From the NCBI GenBank assembly GCA_963576565.1, contig OY755039.1, forward strand, positions 69,444,886 to 69,508,885: a DNA stretch of 64,000 nucleotides. Direction: 5' to 3'. The notes beneath the pieces are model-generated. The model saw nothing but the letters and a program-made list of their open reading frames with translations. It was not told the origin of the DNA and searched no databases. Numbering within the stretch: position 1 is the first letter of the stretch; each line of letters begins with the position of its first letter. A program made the translations under genes and the position numbers. Shown one piece after another: positions 47,297 through 56,981 of the stretch. The stretch comes from Aspidapion aeneum (Eukaryota; Arthropoda; Insecta; Coleoptera; Brentidae).

Positions 47297-48418
47297 TTTT
47301 TCTATAATATTCAACTGTGCAAGATATGTTATGAACAACGGTCTTTGTCAGAATGAATTCATACCTTGTCAAAATATAATTAAATATTGGTTTGATAAGA
47401 AAGTTCTTCTTGAATACGAGGGAAATTTTTAAAGTAACAAATGTAAGAAAGTATAGCACATGTTGCCAGATTCACGATAACCTAACTTTTTTAACAGTTG
47501 AATGGTATTGATAGTGCATAGAATTGCTGTCAAAAGTGTCAAAAAGACATTTGAGTTTAATTTTAAACGCTCGGAATTTAGTTAGCAAAACTTTTCATTT
47601 TCACTTGTATAATCAAAGAACGGAAAATTCCATAACAAACATATGACTGACGTATGATTTGATACAATGTAACCAGCACCACTAGTCTGTAAAAATGGAC
47701 ATTTTTTTTATTCAAATCAAAACATAATGTTTACCAAATTTTATAAAAATGTATTATTTAGCAAAAATGTGTTTTTTATATTTAAACTAAAACATATTGG
47801 TCAGCACTTTTTAGGTGTAGTCATAGGCGACGCTACTTTAATATTGTATATATATTTAATTAATTTAAACCAACAAAAATAATTTGACTGCTTTAAAAGT
47901 CACGTGATATGTCAAAATAGTAAAATATGATAGACTAACCTAAAATTCAATATATTAGGGACTAATTACAATAAAGCTTGGATTTATTAGTGCCTGTCTT
48001 TTAAAAGAAAACAAATTACTTTATTTTTCAATTCGACTTAAGTATATCAATTTTGAGAGATCAGTTGTTAGTTTTCTATGTAATACTGTCACAATACGGT
48101 CAAGCAGTAATAAATCCAAACTTTACTTGATTAACTCCCTATTAAGGAAATATAAGATGCTAAAATGTAAAGGATGGAGCCAACCTACAGAAAGATCGCT
48201 GTCATCTTGGTTATGAAAAAAACTATTCCCCCACTTTAATTTATAAACTTTTAAATAATGCAACGCCTATGGATAAGTGCAAGCATTGTTAAAAAATAAC
48301 CAACGCAGTGCTTACGTTAGCTAAAAATTAGGTATAAATTCCATCAAATATCAAAGCAAAATCAATTCAAACAGTTTAACAGTTTGTGCTTATTAGTTTT
48401 GAAAAAAATAAAATAAAA
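47297..48418. other. divergent intergenic region of the Polinton
   Basis: A 1.1-kb AT-rich stretch between the divergently transcribed polymerase and the 125-aa spliced gene, so probably holding both promoters. It contains the 17-bp motif at 48293-48309. No ORF seen. Confidence 0.6.
48293..48309 (+). promoter_or_regulatory. shared 17-bp upstream motif, copy 1
   Basis: AAAATAACCAACGCAGT, identical to 57842-57858. It lies 110 bp before the ATG of the spliced gene at 48419. The final CAGT resembles an arthropod initiator and the A/T start a TATA-like box, but spacing is short for that. Confidence 0.5.
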
Positions 48419-49052
48419 ATGGCAACACAACCATGCACACTTGTAGTGTCAACTCTAGATCGCATTAACTGCCCTCCGAAAATGATATTTGTTTGCATGA
48501 AGAATCTTTTTCAGTAAGTACTTTTGATTTTTTACAGATTATTTATTATTAAACGAATACAGGATAATTTTTACAAAAGAAACTAAAAAGTATTAAATTT
48601 TAGTTGTATATACTTTTAACTTTTTATAGAAAATTTATTATTACTAAAAACCTTACATGAATCCAAGATAATATTTATATAAAAAAAATATTCTTAATTT
48701 TTTAATAGCAAAGAAATTATATTGAATTTTAATTTATTTGTCTTAATTTTGATGTTATTATTTTTTCAGTTTTGGATTAAAGAAGATAAGTTTAAAAGGT
48801 GATAAAGCCTTTGTCAGACTATCTTATTCACCTCGAACAGAAACCATAGACAAAAAATTTGGTAGGCTGCCAGTGAAGTATTATCGAATAAAGGCGGATG
48901 ATGATGAAGAAATTGCTATCCTACAGCGAGCGATAGAAAGATACCAAATTAATGTTGATCAACCTATGGAGATTGAGACAACAAAAAATTTGGCTGTGTT
49001 ATCACCACCACCACCACCCTCCGATCCAATGGAAATAACAGCTGTTGGATAG
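48419..49052 (+). CDS. spliced Polinton gene, 125-aa protein of unknown function
   Basis: Exon 1 is 48419-48513 and exon 2 is 48770-49052. The 256-nt intron starts CA|GTAAGTA and ends TTATTTTTTCAG|T. The joined length is 378 nt, giving 125 residues and TAG. Exon 1 starts MATQPCTLVVSTLDRINCPP. Exon 2 has basic and acidic helices (KADDDEEIAILQRAI) and a poly-proline run of five near the C-terminus. No known domain recognised. Open-frame scans miss it because neither exon alone is long. It is transcribed away from the polymerase. An unlinked 21-codon acidic frame follows at 49146-49211. The reading frame is intact. Confidence 0.65.
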
Positions 49053-49445
49053 TCATAGATACCACCCAAGCACAAAGAAGAAGAAGCAGAAAGGGTGTGG
49101 TATCTACTGTATCCGAAAAACAAACAACAAACAAAAATACAAATATGGAAGAGATAATAAGTCTCTTCGATGAAGAGGATCCTTTAACACAAACCCAAGC
49201 TTTTTTTTAATTTTTAATATTTTGTTAAAATAAAATAAAATAAAAGGTTAAAACTGAATATGCTTTTTATTTAAATACCATCTATTTAACAAAATTACAT
49301 TTTCTCTAGCACAATTTAAATAATTATTATTATGCATTTCACAGTAAAACTTATCATTACAATAATTTTTTTATTTTTTAATATTGGGACATCCCAAGTC
49401 ATATAAATCTACAACATTATTATTAACTAAATTACATAACCAAAC

Positions 49446-49754
49446 TTATTTTTCATTTCCTTTTACAAACACAGTTTCATTTTGAATTAAATCCTTAATA
49501 AATAAATCGAGGTTTTCAAATGGTAAATAACTAAAATCAAAAGTGTCCCAATTTATACCATGAAGTTTGTTTGTATTCCATTCAGCTTGATGTTTAAAGT
49601 CTTGATGTAACCAGATGGACTTCATGGGTAAATTAACGATATGGTGCCGAACTTCATTAGTATGGGTGTTTAATATAGCTATTTCCTTACATATAAATTC
49701 AGTGTCTTTGTACTGGAAACCTTGCACATCCAAAATAAAAAAATTTTTCTTCTT
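49446..49754 (-). CDS. conserved Polinton protein of unknown function (DVQGF protein)
   Basis: A frame of about 100 codons ending in TAA at 49446. It starts ILDVQGFQYKDTEFICKEI and includes AILNTHTNEVRHHIVNLP. The DIQGF-like opening recurs in insect Polinton-type loci by my recollection, but no biochemical role is known to me. The frame has no ATG at its opening and overlaps the end of the capsid gene, so the true start may be spliced. The rest is intact. It is in the structural gene block, next to the major capsid protein. Confidence 0.5.
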   Translation of the reverse strand, partial: KKKNFFILDVQGFQYKDTEFICKEIAILNTHTNEVRHHIVNLPMKSIWLHQDFKHQAEWNTNKLHGINWDTFDFSYLPFENLDLFIKDLIQNETVFVKGNEK

Positions 49755-50964
49755 TAAACTACCCTTACGGTACTGGTTAGAGGGTTGTATTTCACAAGTC
49801 GATCGTGTAATACTAAACAGTAGGCTATAGTTTTATCAGGTACAGCTTTTTTCGTTTCAAACTCAATTCTAATGTCAACTGCACCACCTTTGAGCACGTC
49901 TTCACTCTGTCGAGAGCAGTCGATAACTACCAGTGGAGCATCATTTTTAAAGCTTATCGGGTGAAAACAAGGTTCGCTTTGATCGTGGTAATAATAGGAT
50001 TTTTGAAACTGGGCATACATTTCATATAGAATACTGATTGTTATCAAAATCTAAATTTAAATTATCATATGGAAAAACTTCGGAGTTTAAATAGACTTTT
50101 AAATTGGTTAATGATAAGTGGTCAAAACGGCTCATATTTTTACTAAACAAGTTTTTTCTATCTGTCTGAAATCCAATAATAATGAAACGTGGTGTCTCCA
50201 GTTGATTTGAAGTTTTCACTACCCATGTGTGATTAGTGGTAGTTTGAAGTTGTGGATACTCATGCTAACTTCGAAAAATAATATTGAGATCTCTGTTACC
50301 CTCTAAATACTTGTAACGGCGTAATTTTTGATCATCTGACACTAACATGTGGAATTTTCCAATGAACTTTATTTAACACCACCTTATATTTTTCTTTTTT
50401 ATCCTCAGTTTCAATTAAAGCGTTTAAATCGGAATTGCTGCGAATCAACACGAGTTCTTGTCGTACATTTAAAATAATCTTGTGATGGTCCTCAAATACC
50501 CCCATAAGGGTTTTTAGGGGTAAACATATATTGAAATTACCGGAACCATCTAATATAGGTGGATTTTCTTTAAGTGTCCAACCAGCATTTTGAAGGGTGT
50601 TACCATCACTTTCCTTGAATGAGCAGTAACCTTTTATTGTTGATGTAATCCCAGGATTTCTAACACGGTCCACAATCACCTCTCCTAACTCATAACGCAT
50701 TTCATCAAATAAATGTGCTAAACCATTGTTTACAAAGTGCAAATTAGTACTGGCAGTATTGTTATCTTTCCGTACTTTTCCTTCAAGGTAAAGAACACTT
50801 TCACTAGGCAGGGTATAGATGTCTTGAGTTTGTATCGGAATTCGAATTTCATCATTGTTATTTAAGGTGGTTGAAGCATATGGTTGATGAGTGTGTAGTT
50901 GGTAACTCACAATCGAATTATCATAGAGCACGTTTTCACCCACTCGTAGAATGTTACGACTCAT
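49754..50964 (-). pseudogene. major capsid protein (double jelly-roll family), broken
   Basis: Three open blocks on the minus strand span about 400 codons. The first (50964-50332) starts MSRNILRVGENVLYDNS and contains EMRYELGEVIVDRVRNPG. Later blocks have KVYLNSEVFPYDNLNLDF and PLVVIDCSRQSEDVLKGG, typical of the Polinton major capsid protein often annotated as F54H12.2-like. A frameshift near 50335-50345, an in-frame TAG at 50267-50265 and a second frameshift near 50030-50047 break it. Family knowledge: it forms the hexon-like capsid shell. Confidence 0.8.
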
Positions 50965-51081
50965 TTTTTTCAAAACACTTTAAACTACACCGCACTGAAA
51001 AAAATGTTCTTCTTATACCACAACTGACACGTACTTTTAAATTATACCAAAATTTCTTAAGTCTTTTGCCTATGATGGTAG

Positions 51082-51276
51082 TTATTGTCCTTTTAGTTTA
51101 AATCCTAAAGATACTAAAAAAGCTCTATTTTCAGGTGTTAGCTCTTTGACTGGCTGTTTATTACTAAATGGTGGTACACTATCAATCTTCTACTTATAAA
51201 TTTTATTACTTTCCTCTAAGGCGGTAATTTCTTCATAAGGAATACCAAAAGTATTATGATTATACAAAAACACCAT
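51082..51276 (-). pseudogene. small Polinton protein, 64 codons with one stop
   Basis: ATG at 51276, TAA at 51084-51082, with an in-frame TAG at 51192-51190. The C-terminal part, VPPFSNKQPVKELTPENRAF, looks like a short conserved domain. It lies between the two capsid genes. Function unknown. Confidence 0.5.
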
Positions 51277-51278
51277 TT

Positions 51279-52015
51279 TTAAACGGATTTTTTTAGATGC
51301 AGTCTAATCGTGACCACTTCTCCACGAAAATTGATGGGTTTTCCATCTTGGTCAGTTATTTTAAGTAAAATATCATCAATATAATGAGTGCTGATTGGTA
51401 GATATATCACATTTGAGGGTCTTTCTATAATTTTATAACCTGGAGGAGAAGAGGGGTAAAACATGTGTAACATGTGCACTGCTTTTCCGTTATTATAAGA
51501 GTTTATAACCAAGTTGCACTCAACACATATAGCATTCACTTTTAATATATCAACCGGATTTTCAGTATATGTTTTTTATCGGCCTCTAGAGTTTTTCCTG
51601 CAAATCCTAGTAAACTTCCAATGGAATTTTCCTTTTCAAAATTAATCTTTTTATTGCATATAACCTCACACTGTAAGGTATTATGGTTAGCTGTTATACT
51701 TATTTCAAATTGTTCCTCCTTTAAAGTTTGCTTTGAGTATTTATTTAGGAAATCGTTCAAGTCCTTAATTTCGTATGACCCCTCAGGTATTTTTATAATT
51801 TAATCATCATTAAAACAAAATAAATTATTTGAACTATCCACATTCGGTATTGAGTTGTAACTTTCGAAATTAATGAGCCCCAAATCATATTGCTCAAGCT
51901 CGTTTAGCACTATAGGTGGATAGATGTTTGCTGAAAGGAGTGATGATTTTCCGGATAAGGTAAAGGTGTAGGACATGTTTACTATATAGCGGTTCACTGA
52001 TAAATGAAAAACCAT
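51279..52015 (-). pseudogene. minor capsid (penton-like) protein, broken
   Basis: Three open blocks: 52015-51800, 51760-51542 (same frame, separated by a TAA at 51800) and 51539-51279 (frameshift near 51541). The first block begins MVFHLSVN or, from a second ATG at 51976, MSYTFTLSGKSSLL. The middle has NSIGSLLGFAGKTLEADK and the end VVTIRLHLKK. Position between major capsid and protease and beta-rich sequence match the Polinton minor capsid protein, a single jelly-roll. About 245 codons in total. Confidence 0.65.
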
Positions 52016-52037
52016 GTAGTTTAGTAGACGTTTTTTA

Positions 52038-52454
52038 TTAACCCTTAAAGTAATACAAAAAACTTAAACACAAGTGTCCACAATTTACAGAATCATAAGT
52101 CTGGTAGGGGTTATAATTATACAGTATTTTTGAGTCACCATTAGAACTAAAGTATCTTACAGATTCTATAGGAGGTCGTAAATTACCAAAACTATCAAAA
52201 TAGTGTACATTATTTTTAATTTTCTTATAACAAGTCCAATGAATTCCTGATCCTCTGCTACTATCTAAATTAATTATCCCCGACTCAAATTTATGTATCT
52301 TTGAGGGTAGTTCATCTCTCATAAACACACCTCTAAAATGTTTAATTTTTAACAGCTTTGTATACTTTTTTAGGTCAATATTTGTAAGAGCTCGCTGTGG
52401 TAGTGAAATCGGTAAAGTTTTCTTAAAAAACTTTAGGTTTTTGTTTTTTGACAT
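52038..52454 (-). CDS. adenovirus-like maturation cysteine protease
   Basis: 138 residues, intact. The Ulp1/adenain-type active site is visible: H72 in GIHWTCY, D87 in YFDSFG, Q118 in PYQTYDS and nucleophile C125 in NCGHLC. In Polintons and adenoviruses this enzyme cuts capsid precursors during maturation. The ATG overlaps the end of the neighbouring core-protein gene by 22 bp, an economical virus-like arrangement. Confidence 0.9.
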   Translation of the reverse strand: MSKNKNLKFFKKTLPISLPQRALTNIDLKKYTKLLKIKHFRGVFMRDELPSKIHKFESGIINLDSSRGSGIHWTCYKKIKNNVHYFDSFGNLRPPIESVRYFSSNGDSKILYNYNPYQTYDSVNCGHLCLSFLYYFKG

Positions 52455-52933
52455 CCACCTTTGTGTAAAAAAAGACCCATTCCTAGTTTATATGGTTTGA
52501 GAAATAATCCTTTACCCATAGCAATGGACTCCATACTTTGGTTATGTCGTTGAGCCTTTTGCAATTGTTGATTTGCAGATTTAGCAGCATTAATGGCTTT
52601 CACTATTCCTGCGGTGCCGCTGCTTAAAGCACCAAGGGCAGAGAGAGTCGCCATGATTGGTATTAGAGGCAAAAAACCACCCTTTTTTGGTAGTTTTATT
52701 ATTCGTGCAGGTCGTACTTTTCCTTTGTTTTTTTCCGCTGTCTTGAGAGCAACTTTGACTGCAGTTTCAAAGTCTTGTGGTTTTCGTTGTTTTAATCTAT
52801 CCTTTATCTTTTTTGTTGCTTGACTGAAACTCAATGTTTTGATTTTTTTCTTTACAATTCGTGCCCTCTTTCTTTTAAAAGTTGATGTTTTTCTACTTTT
52901 TATGGGTTTTCTTGATTTTCTCGTTTTACTCAT
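52433..52933 (-). CDS. basic core-like protein (adenovirus pX/pVI-like region)
   Basis: 166 residues, intact, ATG at 52933. The N-terminus is very basic (KSRKPIKSRKTSTFKRKRAR), followed by a hydrophobic glycine/alanine segment PLIPIMATLSALGALSS (around residues 89-105) and an MGKGLFLKPYKLGMGLFL tail. Polinton and adenovirus genomes encode such a basic protein with a hydrophobic centre in the capsid gene block. The likely role is DNA condensation or membrane contact within the virion (inference). Confidence 0.7.
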   Translation of the reverse strand: MSKTRKSRKPIKSRKTSTFKRKRARIVKKKIKTLSFSQATKKIKDRLKQRKPQDFETAVKVALKTAEKNKGKVRPARIIKLPKKGGFLPLIPIMATLSALGALSSGTAGIVKAINAAKSANQQLQKAQRHNQSMESIAMGKGLFLKPYKLGMGLFLHKGGCQKTKT

Positions 52934-53014
52934 TTTTTAAGAATGATGTTACTACCTTGAAAGTTTACACAAGAATGAAAGCAACTGATATGTGTGTTTG
53001 ATGGTGTTTAAGAT

Positions 53015-53470
53015 TTATATAACTTTTGGTTTTTTAATGTTGCTATGCATATTGTCATTTTCTTCACCATCAATGCTTAGTCTCCGCTTTAGTGACTTCT
53101 GCTCCAATGGTCCTTCACTCAAAACAGCAGTTGTGTCGGTTTTTGGTAATTTAAAGGGAAAATCAACCGAATCGCTTAACTTTCTCTTTCTTTTGACTTT
53201 TAAACATTTTGGTAATTTAAAAGGAATATCCACCGAGTCGCTTAACTTTCTCTTTCTTTTGACTCTTAACAATGTTGGTTCTTTATGTAAGGGGGTGAAT
53301 TAGTTTCCATAGCTTCTGTTTCAGGTTCGTCTTTTTTTACTTTTTTTTACCGTGGTTTTCTTGGTTTAGATGATGATGATTTTCTCGTTGTTTGGGATGG
53401 ATTTTTAATTTGACCCTCTAGAGTTTCAAGAGAGCCTTAATAATTTTTTGTCATCTTTATCCCACGTTGA
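53015..53470 (-). pseudogene. lysine-rich protein with internal duplication, decayed
   Basis: The open part (53272-53015) has two tandem copies of VKRKRKLSDSVD-x-PFKLPK with strong nuclear-localisation character, then an acidic tail and KKPKV at the end. No ATG opens it. Upstream to 53470 a lysine-rich frame (KKVKKDEPETEAMETNSPP) runs in with a stop and a frameshift between. It probably encoded a basic DNA-binding protein of the structural block; function unassigned. Confidence 0.45.
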
Positions 53471-53477
53471 ATCATAT

Positions 53478-53891
53478 TTAGGCACTGACGCACTTTAAAC
53501 GTGGCACTTGATCACTTTTTGATAAATTATTTACCATACCCATCCCTAGTTTTAGCTTGGTACCCATAGCAGCAGCCACACCAGAAGCAGCCAGTTTTTC
53601 AAACAAGCCTGAATCCGTTGCTCGCATCCGTTCTAAAGCTTTTCTCATTAAAACTTTATCTGCCTCATGACGGTCAGTCAACTCCATATTAGTTGAATAG
53701 GAAATGTCATGATATTTGCATGCTCTATCAAGCTGGTTAATACCTTTATCCTCTCTGGCTAAACGTTTCTCTAGCTTAGTCCCAGGTCCACAATAAGAAA
53801 ACCCTGGGATATGCATTTCGAAGGGCATATTATTTATAGCACTGTTTAACAACCCTTGCCCTTTAACGTTTGAACTAACATAGTACTTCAT
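53478..53891 (-). CDS. phospholipase A2 domain protein (parvovirus VP1-like)
   Basis: 137 residues, intact, ATG at 53891. The calcium-binding loop YCGPGT (residues 33-38) and catalytic HD pair in CKYHDISYS (H61, D62) match viral secreted PLA2 domains, as in parvovirus capsid VP1. An N-terminal GQGLLNSAINN and a C-terminal Gly/Ala-rich helix follow. In parvoviruses this enzyme breaches the endosomal membrane; a similar role in Polinton virions is inference. It lies in the structural block. Confidence 0.85.
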   Translation of the reverse strand: MKYYVSSNVKGQGLLNSAINNMPFEMHIPGFSYCGPGTKLEKRLAREDKGINQLDRACKYHDISYSTNMELTDRHEADKVLMRKALERMRATDSGLFEKLAASGVAAAMGTKLKLGMGMVNNLSKSDQVPRLKCVSA

Positions 53892-53989
53892 AGCGTTTCA
53901 CTTAAAACTAAATAAAAACCAGGGTCTTTACTTTTTTTTATACATTACCAGTTCAACAGTGTTAAGTTGACATAATATTTCTATAGAAA

Positions 53990-54673
53990 ATGAAAAAGAT
54001 TGTTAAACAAAAAGTGCGTTTAGAAGTTAAAAACCATGATATTAATGCAAGTACTACATCAAGACAAGGTTTCCTGTTTCCATCATCTATTAGATGTCTT
54101 ATTGTGGGCCCATCAAACTGTGGAAAAACCAACCTTATATTGAGCCTTTTGGAACATTGAAACGGTTTAAAGTTTAAAAATGTGTATGTGTATTCAAAAA
54201 GTCTATACCAGCCAAAGTATTTATATTTAGAGAATCTATTAAAACCCATTAAAGAAATAGGGTACTATGCTTACAACAGTGGCGAAAATATAATTCCTCC
54301 ATCAGAAGCAAATCCGTTTTCCATTTTCATATTTGATGACGTAGCCTGCGATAAACAAGATGTGATGCGTGACTACTTTAGTATGGGTCGACATAATAAT
54401 ATTGACAGTTTCTATCTCTCTCAAACATATGCAAAAATACCTAAACATTTAATAAGAGACAATGCCAACGTTTTAATTTTATTCAAACAAGATTTACTAA
54501 ATGTAAAACATATATACACCAACCATATTGGCACTGATATGACATTTGATGAATTTCAAAAGATGTGTGCATTTTGCTGGAAAAAACCGTATGATTTTTT
54601 GACAATTTTTAAAGATTGTGATATTGATAAGGGAAGATATAGGTATCGTTTTGATAACTTTATATATCTTTAG
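53990..54673 (+). pseudogene. packaging ATPase (A32/FtsK-HerA type) with a stop
   Basis: The ATG at 53990 opens 227 codons with one in-frame TGA at 54158-54160 (codon 57), soon after the Walker A motif GPSNCGKT (residues 40-47). After the stop the frame continues with YSKSLYQPKYLYLENL, Walker B FSIFIFDDVA and sensor-like SFYLSQTYAKIPKH. This is the genome-packaging ATPase of Polintons and large DNA viruses. It is divergently transcribed from PLA2, 99 bp away. Confidence 0.9.
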
Positions 54674-54705
54674 ATTCAAATACTGCTTAGTGTTAATAGT
54701 TTTAA

Positions 54706-55908
54706 CACAATTGTAGAGATAACATAGATAAAAATATCAGAAGAAAACAATTAATTTCTAAAAGAAAAATAATACGTGAGAAATTAAATTTGTTAAAACA
54801 GGGTCAGATTTCACAGGCTAACCTATTTCAACCCATTACAAAACACTTGGAAAATATTGAATCTAGTTTAACTGATAAAAAGCCTCCGAAACTGGTCAAT
54901 ATACCTTCATTATCACCCAGATTGACAACTCCTCAAAAAATCAAGCAAGAAAACGAAAAACAACAACAAGAAAAACAGGAAGAACTTGAAGATCTGCAAA
55001 CTTCATCGGTTTTTCATAAGAATTTTGATAATAACAGAGCAGAAGAAGATGAAAAACAGATGCTTGAACCAAGCGTTTACATACAAGACTTATTCCAGTC
55101 AACTCTTCGAAACCCAAATCCTACAACACCGACAACCGAAAAGAGAGCAAAACGAAAATTATTTTTTTCTTTAAGTGCTAAAAAACCAAATAATCCCACC
55201 ACAAGTGGTTACTTTTTGAGAAAAGCAGTGTTAAAAGATGCAGCAGAGAACTTTACACAGAATGAGGCCAGAAAGCAAGAAGAGTTTGAAAACGGACGAC
55301 TTAGAGACTTGATGAATAAATCCGAGAATGATTACTACAGTCAGTTTCATCCTTCACTTGCAAGCTATATTAAAGAATTTTTAGATGATCCATCCACCGT
55401 GCCTTCTGACCCACAAAATTATTTTTCCAAGTTTCGTGTACGGCGAGATGATATTGACAATTTTTATATTGGTGATTCGAAAATTGAATTTGATGGAGCT
55501 GTTTTAATTATAAAAGGTAAACGCAATAAAGGTACACATGGTTTGTACAAATTACTCTTTCGAAAAAATATGCCTACGAAGTACACCCAAGATGACGCAG
55601 ACGCCTTTCGAGACATTATTGAACACACCTATGCAAACAGAAAACATCATAAGGCCTCTGGAGATGTGATAACCGATAGCTACTCAACAAAATATAAGAA
55701 ACTGTTTAGTGACACATATAAAGGTGGAGATCTAAAGGAGGAAATGGAGTACTCCAATAGTCCTATAGAGTACGTGTACTGGGATGATCCTAATGAACTT
55801 GTACAACAGTTACGTTTATTATTAGCATCTCAGACAGCTGGCAACACAGGTCACACAAACGAAATCTACTCTATAGTTGAGGAGCTGCAAGAAGCCAATA
55901 TTATTTAG
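54706..55908 (+). CDS. conserved Polinton protein of unknown function, about 390 residues
   Basis: The frame is open from about 54706 to TAG 55906-55908. There is no ATG near its opening, so the start is unclear. A basic, glutamine-rich, helical N-terminus (QENEKQQQEKQEELEDL) is followed by a Pro/Thr linker. The conserved C-terminal domain contains YIGDSKIEFDGAVLIIKGKR and YKLLFRKNMPTKYTQDD. Similar domains occur in proteins of Polinton-like loci in many animals, by my recollection. It lies between ATPase and integrase and ends 7 bp before the integrase ATG. The frame is intact over at least 370 codons. Confidence 0.6.
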   Translation, partial: HNCRDNIDKNIRRKQLISKRKIIREKLNLLKQGQISQANLFQPITKHLENIESSLTDKKPPKLVNIPSLSPRLTTPQKIKQENEKQQQEKQEELEDLQTSSVFHKNFDNNRAEEDEKQMLEPSVYIQDLFQSTLRNPNPTTPTTEKRAKRKLFFSLSAKKPNNPTTSGYFLRKAVLKDAAENFTQNEARKQEEFENGRLRDLMNKSENDYYSQFHPSLASYIKEFLDDPSTVPSDPQNYFSKFRVRRDDIDNFYIGDSKIEFDGAVLIIKGKRNKGTHGLYKLLFRKNMPTKYTQDDADAFRDIIEHTYANRKHHKASGDVITDSYSTKYKKLFSDTYKGGDLKEEMEYSNSPIEYVYWDDPNELVQQLRLLLASQTAGNTGHTNEIYSIVEELQEANII

Positions 55909-55915
55909 AACAGAG

Positions 55916-56851
55916 ATGGTTAATAATTTTATTACAGATGATAAGCAACAAGTAGTTAATGAAATACACAAACCGGCTAGAATTAATTTTTTACGACGTA
56001 GAGTGATTTTGAAATCACTAAATGATCTATTTCAAGCAGATCTTGTGGAGATGATACCGTACGCAAACGAAAACAAAGGTATTAAATACATTTTAGTGGT
56101 TATTAACTGTTTCTCGAAATATGTTTGGGCCTATCCATTAAAAACAAAAACTGGGGAAGAAGTGTCCAAAGCTATAGAAAAAGTGCTTAAAGAACAGGTA
56201 CCACTTCATCTTCAAACCGATCATGGGAAAGAGTTTTACAATTCGACTATAGAAAAACTGTTGAAAAAATACAAGGTCAAACACTATAGTTCATTTAGTG
56301 AAAAAAAGGCTCAAATTGTTGAGAGGGTAAACCAAACCCTTAAAAACCTAATGTGGAAAGAATTTAACTATCAAGGATCTTACAAATGGTATGGTATCCT
56401 ACCAAAGATTGTTCAAATTTATAACAATCGGAAACATCGAACTATAGGGATGAAACCCTCAGAGGTGCGACAAAAACATGAAAAACTATTGCTCAAAACG
56501 GTCTATAATCATATAAAGATGACATTTAAACCAAAATACAAGGTTGGTGACCATGTTCGAATTTCAAAACTACGAGGTGTGTTTGATAAGAAATACATGC
56601 CAAATTGGTCTACTGAAATTTTTACTGTTAAGAAAATTCAGCTAACTAACCCAGTAACATACCTATTGGAGGATGCTAGTAAAAATGAAATTAAGGGAGG
56701 ATTCTATGAACTTCAGCTGCAAAAAGTAAAATATTCTGATATATATTTAGTAGAAAAAATTTTAAAACGTGTCAAAAATAAGGTGTTTGTAAAGTGGTTA
56801 GGATTTGATAATAAACATAATAGCTGGATAGATAAAAGTAATGTTGCTTAG
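55916..56851 (+). CDS. retroviral-type integrase with chromodomain
   Basis: 311 residues, intact. The catalytic triad is D42 (FQADLVEM), D102 (LQTDHGKEF) and E136 (AQIVERVNQT), with the spacing seen in Polinton integrases. An SH3-like region (KYKVGDHVRISK) follows, and the C-terminus is a chromodomain-like module (VEKILKR and FVKWLGFDNKHNSWI) that may guide insertion to methylated histones. This enzyme inserts the element and makes the 6-bp duplication seen at its ends. The ATG is the first after the previous stop. Confidence 0.95.
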   Translation: MVNNFITDDKQQVVNEIHKPARINFLRRRVILKSLNDLFQADLVEMIPYANENKGIKYILVVINCFSKYVWAYPLKTKTGEEVSKAIEKVLKEQVPLHLQTDHGKEFYNSTIEKLLKKYKVKHYSSFSEKKAQIVERVNQTLKNLMWKEFNYQGSYKWYGILPKIVQIYNNRKHRTIGMKPSEVRQKHEKLLLKTVYNHIKMTFKPKYKVGDHVRISKLRGVFDKKYMPNWSTEIFTVKKIQLTNPVTYLLEDASKNEIKGGFYELQLQKVKYSDIYLVEKILKRVKNKVFVKWLGFDNKHNSWIDKSNVA

Positions 56852-56981
56852 TACTAAATAAAGAGAAACATATAAAACTTATTGGTGTATTTTATTTACT
56901 AATTTTCTTAAAATATAATTACATTTAGAATAAATATTTAATGGGAACAACCATCCTCTAATTATAGCAGTTACTAAATAA

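Noticed and set aside
49146..49211. 21-codon acidic ORF after the spliced Polinton gene
   Set aside because: Too short and without conserved features; could be an alternative exon but nothing supports it.
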